Assembly: GCA_964344255.1 (NCBI GenBank)
Contig: CAYFMQ010000001.1
Location: forward strand, 62,001 to 126,000
Source of the DNA: JAJFIE01 sp964344255
Lineage (GTDB): Bacteria > Pseudomonadota > Alphaproteobacteria > Rhodospirillales > Casp-alpha2
Reading direction: 5' to 3'
DNA length: 64,000 bases
Shown here: in pieces, positions 8,623 through 17,022 of the stretch
How the letters are laid out: every line of letters starts with the position of its first letter
How positions within the stretch are numbered: position 1 is the stretch's first letter
Program-made: the position numbers and the translations under genes
Notes under the pieces: generated by a model
The model's input: only the letters and a program-made list of their open reading frames with translations
Told to the model about the DNA's origin: nothing
Databases searched by the model: none

Positions 8623-9510
8623 GTGGCTATCGACACATCCCCGCAAATGGACGTTCTGGACCTCGGCCCCATCGATGAGACCGTATTGGTGTTCGGCGGC
8701 CCCTATTCCAACCTGCAGGCGACGGAAGCCCTACTGGAAGAAGCCCACAGGCGTTCGATATCCCCGGACCACATGATCTGCACCGGCGATGTTGTCGCTT
8801 ATTGCGCCAATCCGGTGGAAACCATCGCCGCCATCCGCGCATCCGGCGTCCACGTGGTCATGGGGAACTGCGAGGAATCCCTGGGGTTCCAACTCGAGGA
8901 CTGCGGCTGCGGGTTTGAGGAAAATACGGCCTGCGATATCCTGTCGAAGCAATGGTACGCCTATTCCGACGCCCTGTTGAGCGATGATGACCGGCACTGG
9001 CTGCGCACCCGGCCCCGCCGGATCGCTGCCCGCATTGGCTGGCGGAACCTGTCCTTCATTCATGGTTCAGTATCCGATATCAGCGGCTGGGTCTTTCGTT
9101 CCACCGACAGCGCGTTGAAAGCCTCTGACCTGGATGCCCTCGACTGTGACGGCGTTGTCGCCGGTCATTGCGGCCTGCCGTTCATTGATCTACTGCCCGA
9201 CGGAAGGATGTGGCTGAATACCGGCGTTATCGGTATGCCTGCCAATGATGGCGCAAGGCAGGGCTGGTTTGGCCTGATTACGCCGGATAACGGCGATCTG
9301 AGGATTGAACTGGAACCCCTTCCCTTTGATACCGCCGCCGCCGCCCGGGCCATGCGGGAAGCCCGGTTGGCCGACGACTATGCAAGAGCGCTGGAATCCG
9401 GCCTATGGCCCAATATGGACGTGTTGCCGGATGAAGAACGGCGCCTCAGGGGCGTAAAGTTCGAAAAAACAGGGCTATGCTGGCAAAAAAGCGCCATGAA
9501 TGCTGCTTGA
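8623..9510 (+). CDS. Metallophosphoesterase-fold protein with degenerate metal motifs
   Basis: 295 residues. The order of calcineurin-like motifs is recognisable: GGPYSN (25-30) where D-x-H is normal, CTGDVV (Gly55-Asp56 kept), GNCEE (81-85) where GNHE is normal, IHGS, and GHCG in place of GHxH. The motif I Asp and His are therefore absent and the final His is replaced, so ordinary two-metal phosphatase chemistry is doubtful. GTG 8623 is taken as start, with GGATAAG just upstream; an upstream TTG would overlap the radical SAM gene. Its position 25 bases behind that gene suggests a joint function. Fold assignment is by motif order and is moderate; substrate unknown. Confidence 0.72.
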   Translation: MAIDTSPQMDVLDLGPIDETVLVFGGPYSNLQATEALLEEAHRRSISPDHMICTGDVVAYCANPVETIAAIRASGVHVVMGNCEESLGFQLEDCGCGFEENTACDILSKQWYAYSDALLSDDDRHWLRTRPRRIAARIGWRNLSFIHGSVSDISGWVFRSTDSALKASDLDALDCDGVVAGHCGLPFIDLLPDGRMWLNTGVIGMPANDGARQGWFGLITPDNGDLRIELEPLPFDTAAAARAMREARLADDYARALESGLWPNMDVLPDEERRLRGVKFEKTGLCWQKSAMNAA

Positions 9511-9512
9511 CT

Positions 9513-9576
9513 CGGCGGGCAGGAAACCCCAAATGCAATGTCCTATGAAAACTTGAAGAAGGGGCATGGCCCGCCG
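9513..9576. repeat. Inverted repeat in the leader of apaG
   Basis: CGGCGGGC (9513-9520) and GCCCGCCG (9569-9576) are perfect complements, 8 bp each, separated by 48 bases in the short gap before apaG. Inside it AGGA/TCCT and CCCC/GGGG could extend the folding. No T-run follows, so it is not a standard terminator. It may be an RNA structure or chance in GC-rich DNA. Confidence 0.35.
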
Positions 9577-9598
9577 CCTGCCGGATATCTAACGCAAT

Positions 9599-10006
9599 AT
9601 GACAGAAAAATCCGTTTATTCAGAAACAACGCGGTCGATCACCATTCATGTTGAACCGATTTATCTGGAAGACCAGTCGGTTCCGGAAGAGCACCATTAT
9701 GTCTGGGCCTATCATGTCCGCATTGAAAACCACGGAAACGAAACGGTGCAGTTACTGACAAGACACTGGAAGATCATGGATCAGGGCGGCAATGTGCAGG
9801 AAGTTAAAGGCGATGGCGTCGTCGGAGAGCAGCCAATACTGGTGCCGGGCGATAGCTTTGAATATACCAGCGGCACGCCCCTGGGTACGCCTTCCGGCAT
9901 TATGAGCGGCTCTTACCACATGCAGACGACAGACGGGGACATGTTCGATGCGATTGTTCCCGCTTTTTCACTGGATTGCCCCTTCCAGACTGTAGCGGTA
10001 CACTAA
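9599..10006 (+). CDS. apaG: ApaG domain protein
   Basis: 135 residues, a single fibronectin-III-like ApaG domain covering nearly the whole chain. Family blocks seen: YVWAYHVRIEN, LLTRHWKIMD, VVGEQPIL.PG..F.YTSG and the GSYHM segment. ApaG is associated genetically with cobalt/magnesium efflux and diadenosine polyphosphate metabolism in enterobacteria, but its biochemical role is unsettled, so the symbol names the family only. ATG 9599 has a weak upstream ribosome site. folE starts 28 bases after the stop on the same strand, so the two are likely cotranscribed. Confidence 0.92.
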   Translation: MTEKSVYSETTRSITIHVEPIYLEDQSVPEEHHYVWAYHVRIENHGNETVQLLTRHWKIMDQGGNVQEVKGDGVVGEQPILVPGDSFEYTSGTPLGTPSGIMSGSYHMQTTDGDMFDAIVPAFSLDCPFQTVAVH

Positions 10007-10034
10007 AGCCAAACCGATGACGGAGTATATTTAA

Positions 10035-10673
10035 GTGACGTCCCGACAGAAACTCGATGTAATTGACAACTCAGCTACCGACCGCCCTGACCGCGAAGAG
10101 GCGGAGGAAGCCGTACGCACGCTGATCCGCTGGGCCGGTGACAATCCCGACCGCGAAGGCCTATCGGATACCCCTTCGCGTGTTGTCAGATCCTATGAAG
10201 AGTTTTTTTCGGGGTATGACGCCGATCCGCAGGAAATCCTCGAACGTACATTCGAGGAAACCGACGGTTATGACGAAATCGTCCTGTTGCGCGATATCCG
10301 CTTTGAGTCCCATTGCGAGCATCACATGGCGCCCATCATCGGCAAAGCGCATGTGGCCTACCTGCCCCGGCGCCGGGTCGTCGGCATTTCCAAGCTGGCC
10401 CGGGTCGTCGAAATCTTCGCCAAGCGCCTGCAGATACAGGAAAAGATGACGGCCCAGATCGCCAACACCATCAACGACGTCCTTGAGCCCTATGGCGTGG
10501 CAGTGATCATCGATGCGGCGCACCAGTGCATGACGACCAGGGGCGTTCACAAACCGGGCGTTACCATGGTTACCAGCCGGATGCTGGGCGCTTTCCGCAA
10601 CGATCCCGCAACGCGGCGGGAATTCCTGGCCATGGTGGGGACGCCGTCAGCCATTGAAACCGGTCACGTCTGA
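10035..10673 (+). CDS. folE: GTP cyclohydrolase I
   Basis: 212 residues. FolE opens the GTP imidazole ring to form 7,8-dihydroneopterin triphosphate, the first step of tetrahydrofolate synthesis. The zinc ligands Cys94 and His97 (SHCEHH) and Cys165 (HQCMTTRG) are present, so this is the zinc-dependent type IA enzyme. The GTP-binding segments LSDTPSRV and VGISKLAR are intact. The start is GTG 10035 with GGAG 9 bases upstream. The first 20 residues are a variable polar tail. The convergent TerB-like gene ends 13 bases downstream. Confidence 0.96.
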   Translation: MTSRQKLDVIDNSATDRPDREEAEEAVRTLIRWAGDNPDREGLSDTPSRVVRSYEEFFSGYDADPQEILERTFEETDGYDEIVLLRDIRFESHCEHHMAPIIGKAHVAYLPRRRVVGISKLARVVEIFAKRLQIQEKMTAQIANTINDVLEPYGVAVIIDAAHQCMTTRGVHKPGVTMVTSRMLGAFRNDPATRREFLAMVGTPSAIETGHV

Positions 10674-10686
10674 TAAGACGGTTCGT

Positions 10687-11298
10687 TCAGTAATCAGGCG
10701 AGAATATATACCCGTCATCATTGTTCGGATGGGACGGATCCAGGAAGATCGACGTATCGTTCTTTAACAGCAAAATCCGGCGGATTTGGCGCGTTACCCT
10801 GGGGTTCAGTCCGAATTCGCGCCGGCACAGGTCTATTCTGGACTCTTCGCCATCCCGGATGGCTCCGTCGACCATCATCATGTTGTAAAGATTGGCGATG
10901 ACCGAATACCGCTGGCCTATCGTCAGATTAGGGGTGACGTTCTCCAGATATGTCCTGAATTCCATTCGCAGGGTTTCATCGTAGGCATCCTTCATCATCG
11001 AGTGGAATTCCGATTCCGAAACATCGCCTTTTTTAATGTGCTTGCGCATGAGGGAGACAAACTCGGCCTTCTGTTCCACGGGAATTTCCCGGCCACCGGC
11101 TTCGGCGATGTAGGCCATCAGGGTCAGCAAAATCATGACAGGCGTCGTTGTAATGCCGCTTGTCAGCTCCAGAGGCTCTTCTTCGCCGTTGCCGGACTGT
11201 TCTTGAGAACCGGTCTCTTCCTGTGGAGCAGTTTCTTCCGGAGAACCGGACTCTTCAGCCTCTGCTTCAGCATTTTTCTTTTCTTCTTCAGCAATCAT
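10687..11298 (-). CDS. TerB-like domain protein with acidic N-terminal tail
   Basis: 203 residues. Residues 1-45 are Glu/Gln/Ser-rich and probably disordered. Residues about 55-185 form an all-helical region with the TerB-type pattern MMMVDGAIRDGEESRIDLC, including the Asp/Glu positions that bind metal in TerB/DjlA-like domains. The family is linked to tellurite resistance and envelope stress, but no ter operon genes are nearby, so no function is assigned. ATG 11298 is preceded by GGAGAG at a good distance; a GTG five codons upstream would overlap that site. It converges on folE. Confidence 0.65.
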   Translation of the reverse strand: MIAEEEKKNAEAEAEESGSPEETAPQEETGSQEQSGNGEEEPLELTSGITTTPVMILLTLMAYIAEAGGREIPVEQKAEFVSLMRKHIKKGDVSESEFHSMMKDAYDETLRMEFRTYLENVTPNLTIGQRYSVIANLYNMMMVDGAIRDGEESRIDLCRREFGLNPRVTRQIRRILLLKNDTSIFLDPSHPNNDDGYIFSPDY

Positions 11299-11538
11299 TT
11301 CAGCACTCTCCACACAAGGGGCAGACGAAAATCCCCGGTGAAATTAAGTCCAGGGAAGATTATATTCCGCAAATCCCTTCAATAACCTTACAATTCGTCA
11401 CCGTAATTTACATGTCAACGAATTGCCTCACAACTCATTGAAATAAAAAGATAATTGATCAGATACTTGACCGAGCAGCGTGACCGGTCCAGTCTTCTGC
11501 CGGCGGGTATTAGCCCGCTGTTTGGTTCTGTGCATTAA

Positions 11539-13011
11539 TTGAAAAAGCGTGTCTTCATGCGCTCCATGGACTTCCGGCCTGTTTTTCTGGTCGTTGGCAT
11601 CTTGCTCGCCACCCTAGCGGTCTTCATGTGCATCCCCGCTATCGTGGACTTGTTTGTCGGCAATCCCGACTGGCAGGTATTTGCTGCTTCTGCCGGCGTC
11701 ACCCTGTTTGTGGGCGTCGCCATGGCCTTTGCCTCCAATTCCGGCGGTGCGAAACTGACCGTCCGCCAGGCCTTCCTGATGACGACCCTGGCATGGGTTT
11801 TCCTGACGATCTTCGCCGCCATGCCGCTCCGCTTCAGTGAATTGAACCTCTCTTACACAGATGCTTTCTTCGAGGCCATGTCCGGGCTGACGACGACCGG
11901 CTCCACGGTCATTACGGGCCTGGACACGGCGCCGCCGGGAATCCTGCTGTGGCGCGCCCTGCTTCAGTGGGTCGGCGGCATCGGTATCATCGTCATGGCA
12001 ATCGCCATCCTGCCGTTGCTGCGCGTCGGCGGTATGCAGCTGTTCCGCATGGAATCTTCGGACCAGAGCGACAAGGCGCTGCCCCGCGCCGCCCAGGTCG
12101 CCAGCGTCATCGGCATCATCTACGTGCTTCTGACCATTACCATGGCGGGATCCTACTGGGCGGCGGGCATGAGCGGTTTCGACGCCGTCTGCCATGCCAT
12201 GACGACGATTGCGACGGGCGGGTTTTCGACCACGGACAATTCGCTCGGGCATTTTGACAATGCCACCATCGATGTCATCGCGACGTTCGGCATGATCCTG
12301 GGCGCGCTGCCATTCCTGCTGTACCTGAAAACGATTCAGGGCGAATGGGGCGTGCTGTTTCGTGACAGCCAGGTGCAGTGGTTCATCGCCATCACGGGCC
12401 TGGCTATCCTGACTGCCACGGGCTGGCTGTGGCTGGACGAGGGGCGCGCCCTTAACGACTCGCTCAGATATGCGTCGTTTAACGTGGTCTCAATCATTAC
12501 CGGCACCGGATACGCGACCGAGGACTATACGCTCTGGGGCGCTTTCGCGACGCCGCTGTTTTTCTTCATCATGTTCATCGGCGGCTGCGCCGGGTCGACA
12601 ACCTGCGGCATCAAGGTCTTCCGCTTCCAGGTTCTCTACAGCGCAGCGTGGAACCAGATTCATCACCTGATGCAGCCTTCCGGTGTGTTCATCCCCCATT
12701 ATAACCGGCGGCCCATTTCCGACGAGGTCATCGTCTCGGTACTCAGTTTCTTCTTCGTTTTCGGTGTTTGTTACGCCCTGCTCGCTCTCGGACTCGGCAT
12801 GCTGGGGCTGGATTTCCTGACCGCAATCTCCAGTGCGGCGACATCCATCTCCAACGTGGGCCCGGCCCTGGGCCCCATATCAGGACCAGCCGGCACCTTC
12901 CAGCCCCTGCCGGATGCGGCGAAATGGCTGCTGTCAGGGGGCATGTTGCTCGGCAGGCTTGAACTGTTCACGGTCCTGGTTCTGTTCACACGCGCTTTCT
13001 GGCGGGGCTGA
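11539..13011 (+). CDS. trkH: Trk-type potassium uptake protein TrkH
   Basis: 490 residues, integral membrane. TrkH/KtrB proteins have four repeated M1-P-M2 units whose loops make the K+ pore. All four loops are visible: TTTGSTVITGL, ATGGFSTTDNS, ITGTGYATEDY and SNVGPALGP. TrkH works with the cytoplasmic NAD-binding TrkA, which is not in this window. TTG 11539 is given as start, but ATG 11557 and ATG 11566 are in frame and none has a clear ribosome site, so the N-terminus is uncertain by up to 9 residues. The PLP decarboxylase gene begins 10 bases after the stop, suggesting cotranscription. Confidence 0.92.
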   Translation: MKKRVFMRSMDFRPVFLVVGILLATLAVFMCIPAIVDLFVGNPDWQVFAASAGVTLFVGVAMAFASNSGGAKLTVRQAFLMTTLAWVFLTIFAAMPLRFSELNLSYTDAFFEAMSGLTTTGSTVITGLDTAPPGILLWRALLQWVGGIGIIVMAIAILPLLRVGGMQLFRMESSDQSDKALPRAAQVASVIGIIYVLLTITMAGSYWAAGMSGFDAVCHAMTTIATGGFSTTDNSLGHFDNATIDVIATFGMILGALPFLLYLKTIQGEWGVLFRDSQVQWFIAITGLAILTATGWLWLDEGRALNDSLRYASFNVVSIITGTGYATEDYTLWGAFATPLFFFIMFIGGCAGSTTCGIKVFRFQVLYSAAWNQIHHLMQPSGVFIPHYNRRPISDEVIVSVLSFFFVFGVCYALLALGLGMLGLDFLTAISSAATSISNVGPALGPISGPAGTFQPLPDAAKWLLSGGMLLGRLELFTVLVLFTRAFWRG

Positions 13012-13020
13012 GGCACGGCC

Positions 13021-14508
13021 ATGTCCGACGATGCTTTCGATATGGACGCCGATCAATTCCGCAAGGCCGGGCATCAGCTTGTCGATCAGATCGCCGATTT
13101 CCTCGCCGGAATAAGATCGGGCCGGGCCTTTCATAACCTGGGCCCCGATGAAGCCCGCGCCTTGCTGCCCACGGACGAACTGCCGGAAGAAGGCTGTGAT
13201 CCCATGGTCCTGTTGCAGGAAACAGCGCCGCTGCTGTTTGACAACATGCGGGTCAACGGGCATCCGAAAAGCTGGGGCTACATCATCGGCTCGCCCTCGC
13301 CCATGGGCATGCTGGGCGATTTCCTGGCCTCGGCGGCCAACCCCAACCTTGCGGCCTGGGATTCAGCGCCCGTCGCGACGGAAATCGAAATCCAGACGGT
13401 CCGCTGGATAGCCCGGATGATCGGCTTTCCTAACGATAACAACGGTAACATGGGCGGGCTGTTCGTCAGCGGCGGCAACATGGCGAACATGGTTGGATTC
13501 CTGGCCGCCCGGCGGCATGCCGGCGGTCCGGAGATTCGCCGGGACGGAACTCCCGCCGAAGGTAAATTCATCGCATACGCCACCCGCGAAACCCATACCT
13601 GGGTTGAAAAGATTGCCGATCTCTCCGGTATTGGCATGGATGCCATTCACTGGATAGCAACGGACCAGGACAAGCGGATGGATACGAAGGACCTGCGCCG
13701 CCGGATAGCCGAGGACAAAGCCAAAGGTTTTCACCCCTTCATCATTGTCGCCACGGCGGGAAGCGTCAGCTTCGGCGTCGTCGATCCCTTGCCGGAGATC
13801 GCCGCCATCGCCAGGGACAACGGCATCTGGTTTCACGTCGATGGCGCTTATGGCGGGTTTGCCGCGGCGGCGAGTAGTGTCCCTGATGATATCTATGGCT
13901 TGCGGGAGGCGGATTCCGTCGCCGTTGATGCCCACAAGTGGATGTTCACGCCCCTTGAAGCCGGCGTCACGCTGGTTCGAGACCAGCAAACCCTGCTCGA
14001 TGCTTTCAGCTTCGACCCGCCCTATTACCACCACCGCAACAAGGAAGACGTGGTTCATTTCTTCCGTTACGGCGTGCAGAACTCACGGTGCTTCCGGGCG
14101 CTGAAAGCGTGGCTGATCCTCCGCTATGCCGGCCGCAAGGCCTATGAGGAAACGGTGGAGAGGAACATCAGGCTCGCCGGTCTTCTTAAAGAATCGCTCG
14201 GCAGTCACCCCGATATCGAGGTCATGACGCACAACTTGAGCATCGTCACATTCCGTTATGCGCCCCGGGACGGATTACCGGGCGACAAATCAAACCGGGA
14301 AGAAAAACTGAACGAGCTGAACAAGGCCATCTTGCCTAAAATACAACGCGGCGGCGAAGCGCACGTTTCCAACGCCATTCTTGACGGCCAATTCCTACTC
14401 AGGGCCTGCATAACCAACTTCAGGACCACGGAAGAAGATATCCGGGCCTTTCCGGAAATCTTGTTGCGCACGGCGCATCAGGTCATTGCCGAACGGCAGC
14501 AGGGCTGA
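13021..14508 (+). CDS. Group II PLP-dependent decarboxylase (aromatic amino acid/glutamate type)
   Basis: 495 residues. The fold is that of aromatic-L-amino-acid and related group II decarboxylases, which release CO2 from an amino acid through a PLP Schiff base. Lys306 in VDAHKWMFTP is the PLP lysine; HVDGAYGGFAA supplies the Asp that contacts the pyridine nitrogen. The ETHTWVEK segment supplies the His that stacks on the ring. Substrate (Phe/Tyr/Trp, Glu, Asp or a diamine precursor) cannot be told. ATG 13021 follows the trkH stop by 9 bases, and an EamA exporter gene starts 40 bases downstream. A decarboxylase-exporter pair would suit amine production and export, but this is inference. Confidence 0.88.
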   Translation: MSDDAFDMDADQFRKAGHQLVDQIADFLAGIRSGRAFHNLGPDEARALLPTDELPEEGCDPMVLLQETAPLLFDNMRVNGHPKSWGYIIGSPSPMGMLGDFLASAANPNLAAWDSAPVATEIEIQTVRWIARMIGFPNDNNGNMGGLFVSGGNMANMVGFLAARRHAGGPEIRRDGTPAEGKFIAYATRETHTWVEKIADLSGIGMDAIHWIATDQDKRMDTKDLRRRIAEDKAKGFHPFIIVATAGSVSFGVVDPLPEIAAIARDNGIWFHVDGAYGGFAAAASSVPDDIYGLREADSVAVDAHKWMFTPLEAGVTLVRDQQTLLDAFSFDPPYYHHRNKEDVVHFFRYGVQNSRCFRALKAWLILRYAGRKAYEETVERNIRLAGLLKESLGSHPDIEVMTHNLSIVTFRYAPRDGLPGDKSNREEKLNELNKAILPKIQRGGEAHVSNAILDGQFLLRACITNFRTTEEDIRAFPEILLRTAHQVIAERQQG

Positions 14509-14548
14509 TCCTGGATAACCGATCACACTGGCGGGGGACCAGTTCAGT

Positions 14549-15421
14549 ATGTCAATGACACCGCAATTCCGGGGAATTGCCTATATCCTGGCAGCCGGTT
14601 TCTGCCTGACCCTGCAGGACGCCGTCGTCAAGTGGCTGACGGGCAACTATCCCGTAGGTGAGATCCTCGCCATCAGGGGCAGCTTCGCCATGATCTTCGC
14701 TACCCTGCTGGTCTGGAAGTACGGCGGCGTGTCCGCTCTCTACCTGCGGCACCTGAAAGGACAGGCCCTCCGGGTCGCCTGTATCGTCACCGGAACCTTC
14801 TGCTTTGTAACGGCGACGAAACACCTGCCGCTGGCAACGGCGCTGACCATAACCTTTGCGGGGCCATTGATCATTACCGCCATGGCGCCGTACTTTCTGT
14901 CCGAGCAGGTCGGTTGGCGCCGATGGGGCGCCGTCATCGTCGGCTTTGCCGGCGTGGTTCTTATCCTTCAGCCGTTTCAGGGAACAATCGAATGGACCAT
15001 GTTGCTGGCGCTGACGGTCGCCTTCACGACGGCGGTCCGCGATGTGGTGACGCGCAGGATCGCCATTGATTCAAATCCGGCAGGCATGCTGTTTTACGCC
15101 CTGCTGAGCGTTACCCTGGCAGGGTATTCGACCTTTTCCGAAAGCTGGAGCCTGCCGCAGCCGAAAGACTTCGGACTGTTCGCCCTTACGGGCGCCATGC
15201 TGGGCGTTGCCCAGTTCCTGATGATTGTCGCCTTCCGTTATTCGGAGGCATCCCTGCTCGCGCCCTTCAAGTACGTCAACATCGTCTGGGCGACGGTGAT
15301 CGGGTTCCTGATCTGGAGCGACCTGCCGGACGGATGGGAAATCGCGGGCAGTTCCCTGATCATCATCAGCGGTCTTTACATCCTGAAGAGGGAGACGCTG
15401 GCCAGGAAACGAAAGGAATAA
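14549..15421 (+). CDS. EamA/DMT-family membrane transporter
   Basis: 290 residues with about ten transmembrane helices arranged as two EamA repeats (about 8-140 and 150-285). This is the drug/metabolite transporter pattern, with the usual GAVIVGFAGVVLILQP end of the first repeat. Members export amino acids, amines and other metabolites; substrate is not readable. ATG 14549 has GGGGGA 10-15 bases upstream. It follows the PLP decarboxylase by 40 bases on the same strand and may export its product. The converging lipoprotein gene ends 3 bases after the stop. Confidence 0.88.
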   Translation: MSMTPQFRGIAYILAAGFCLTLQDAVVKWLTGNYPVGEILAIRGSFAMIFATLLVWKYGGVSALYLRHLKGQALRVACIVTGTFCFVTATKHLPLATALTITFAGPLIITAMAPYFLSEQVGWRRWGAVIVGFAGVVLILQPFQGTIEWTMLLALTVAFTTAVRDVVTRRIAIDSNPAGMLFYALLSVTLAGYSTFSESWSLPQPKDFGLFALTGAMLGVAQFLMIVAFRYSEASLLAPFKYVNIVWATVIGFLIWSDLPDGWEIAGSSLIIISGLYILKRETLARKRKE

Positions 15422-15424
15422 CCG

Positions 15425-16015
15425 TCAACGCACCCATTGGGAAAGATGGGTGCGGATTTTCGATTCCAGTTCCGTATTGAAGCTATTCATCAACTGGTCA
15501 ATCAGATCGAAAAGCACCTGTTCGCGCTCGTTGATGGTTGCATTTTCCGGAACCGTAATGGCCCGGGTCGCTCGCGCCGTTGCATTCCCCAGATAACTGC
15601 CCTGCGCGTTCCTGATTTCCAGTATGGCCTCGGCTGCCGCTTCGTAACGCAATTCCTGTTCATGGGTAAACACAGCCGAGATGGTTTCGTCTGTTTCGAG
15701 GACATGCTCCGTGACCGTCGCATCGACGATGATAAAGCGGGCGAAAAGATCCCCGCCTGTCGATTTCAGGCGATCATCCGCCCAGTGGCGCAAGACCTGT
15801 TCAGGAGATTGCGGAACCTTGTGTTCGGCGTGGGGCGGCGTCAGGGGGGAGGTGAATTTCGATTCGACCTCGACACTACCGACGTTCAGTTCAATCGGCG
15901 AAAGATGGGCGAAGGTAATGTCCGGCAGGGTCGGCGGCGGCGTAACCTGTGCGCACGCACCCAGCGATAACAACAGGGAAAAAGCGATTGTATGGAATAT
16001 GAATCTGATTTTCAT
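15425..16015 (-). CDS. Putative outer-membrane or periplasmic lipoprotein, unknown function
   Basis: 196 residues. Residues 1-22 are a lipoprotein signal peptide ending LSLGAC, with the lipidated Cys near residue 21; the following A-Q argues for outer-membrane sorting under the enterobacterial +2 rule, if it applies. The rest is a mixed alpha/beta domain with no motif that I recognise. A conserved-looking middle (YEAAAEAILEIRNAQGSYLG) and a C-terminal helix suggest an envelope assembly or periplasmic binding role. Only a hypothetical lipoprotein call is supported. It lies 62 bases downstream of hslO on the same strand and could share its transcript. Confidence 0.75.
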   Translation of the reverse strand: MKIRFIFHTIAFSLLLSLGACAQVTPPPTLPDITFAHLSPIELNVGSVEVESKFTSPLTPPHAEHKVPQSPEQVLRHWADDRLKSTGGDLFARFIIVDATVTEHVLETDETISAVFTHEQELRYEAAAEAILEIRNAQGSYLGNATARATRAITVPENATINEREQVLFDLIDQLMNSFNTELESKIRTHLSQWVR

Positions 16016-16077
16016 GGCCGTCCATGTAGCTGATTAAGAACAATGACGCGTAAGTGGTGAAAAACGCTTATAGCATA

Positions 16078-17013
16078 TCAGGTGATGGCGTTCTTGTCCT
16101 GAGACGAATAGAGCGAATCAAGGGCGTCATCATCGAACGTGTAATCGGTTTTGCAAAACTCGCAGGTAACCCGGACAATGCCGTCATCTTCCCGCATTCC
16201 CTCGATCTCCTCCCGCGGGAAGGATTTAAGGGTCCGCTTGACCTTTTTAACGGAACAGCGGCACTCGTTCCGGATGGACAGCGCATCAAACAACCGCACG
16301 CCGTCTTCATGGAATAGGCGATAAAGCAAGTCCGCCGGCGCGAGACCCTCATCGAGCAGTTCTTCCTGCCTCACGCTGCTCATCAGCACAACGGCGCGCC
16401 GCCAGTCTTCCTCCGTGTCCTCATCCATGACGTTCTGCTGCTCAGGCAGTTGTTGGAGCATCAACGCCCCTGCCGTGGCGTTCTCAACATCGGTCAGGAT
16501 CACCATGGCGGTCTGCAACTGCTCGGACTGGCGGAAATACGCATGGGCGCACTCGGCCATCGTTGCGCCGGTTACTTCCGTGACACCCTGGTAACGCTCC
16601 ATGTCGGGCCCCTGGTCGACGGTAAACGCCATGCGCCCGGCGCCCAGGTAATGCGGCAACGTGGCGTCGCTGGTTTCCGCTTCAAGGGCCGCAAGCCTTA
16701 CGGCGTCATACCCCGCATAACACCGGAAAGCGCCGTCGCTGGTGACGTCCGCCATCAGGGTGCCGACAGGGCCGTCGCCGGTAATCTGCAGGGTGAAAAT
16801 GCCGTCGTACTTCAACGAGCTTGCCAGGATCAGCGCCGTGGCGACGGTTTCGCTCAGCAAGCGTCCAACGGAGGCGGGATAGCCGTGCGGCGACAACGCC
16901 TTGTCCAGCGCCGGCCCCACGCGCACCATGCGCCCACGCAGGCCCGGTCCTTCGATCTGGAAAGGCTGTATCATATCGACCGCAGGGGTCCCGGCGGCTT
17001 CAGGAAATGTCAT
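16078..17013 (-). CDS. hslO: Redox-regulated chaperone Hsp33
   Basis: 311 residues. Hsp33 is a cytoplasmic holdase activated by oxidation when its zinc site forms disulfides. The four zinc cysteines are Cys251/253 (CRC) and Cys284/287 (CEFC), in the expected CxC...CxxC arrangement. The N-terminal substrate-binding domain has family blocks such as VRVGPALD and LQITGDGPVG. It is the last gene of a minus-strand block argD-argF-GNAT-hslO, starting 9 bases after the GNAT stop. The combination of arginine synthesis with hslO is common in Rhodospirillales-type genomes (general knowledge, not checked). Confidence 0.95.
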   Translation of the reverse strand: MTFPEAAGTPAVDMIQPFQIEGPGLRGRMVRVGPALDKALSPHGYPASVGRLLSETVATALILASSLKYDGIFTLQITGDGPVGTLMADVTSDGAFRCYAGYDAVRLAALEAETSDATLPHYLGAGRMAFTVDQGPDMERYQGVTEVTGATMAECAHAYFRQSEQLQTAMVILTDVENATAGALMLQQLPEQQNVMDEDTEEDWRRAVVLMSSVRQEELLDEGLAPADLLYRLFHEDGVRLFDALSIRNECRCSVKKVKRTLKSFPREEIEGMREDDGIVRVTCEFCKTDYTFDDDALDSLYSSQDKNAIT

Positions 17014-17022
17014 CTTCTCGTA

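Noticed and set aside
10667..10680. Small hairpin CGTCT-GATA-AGACG at the folE stop
   Set aside because: No T-run follows and the stem is five pairs; not convincing as a terminator.
11503..11518. GCGGG/CCCGC hairpin before trkH
   Set aside because: Five-pair stem without T-run and with no gene upstream on that strand needing a terminator; no known riboswitch fits.
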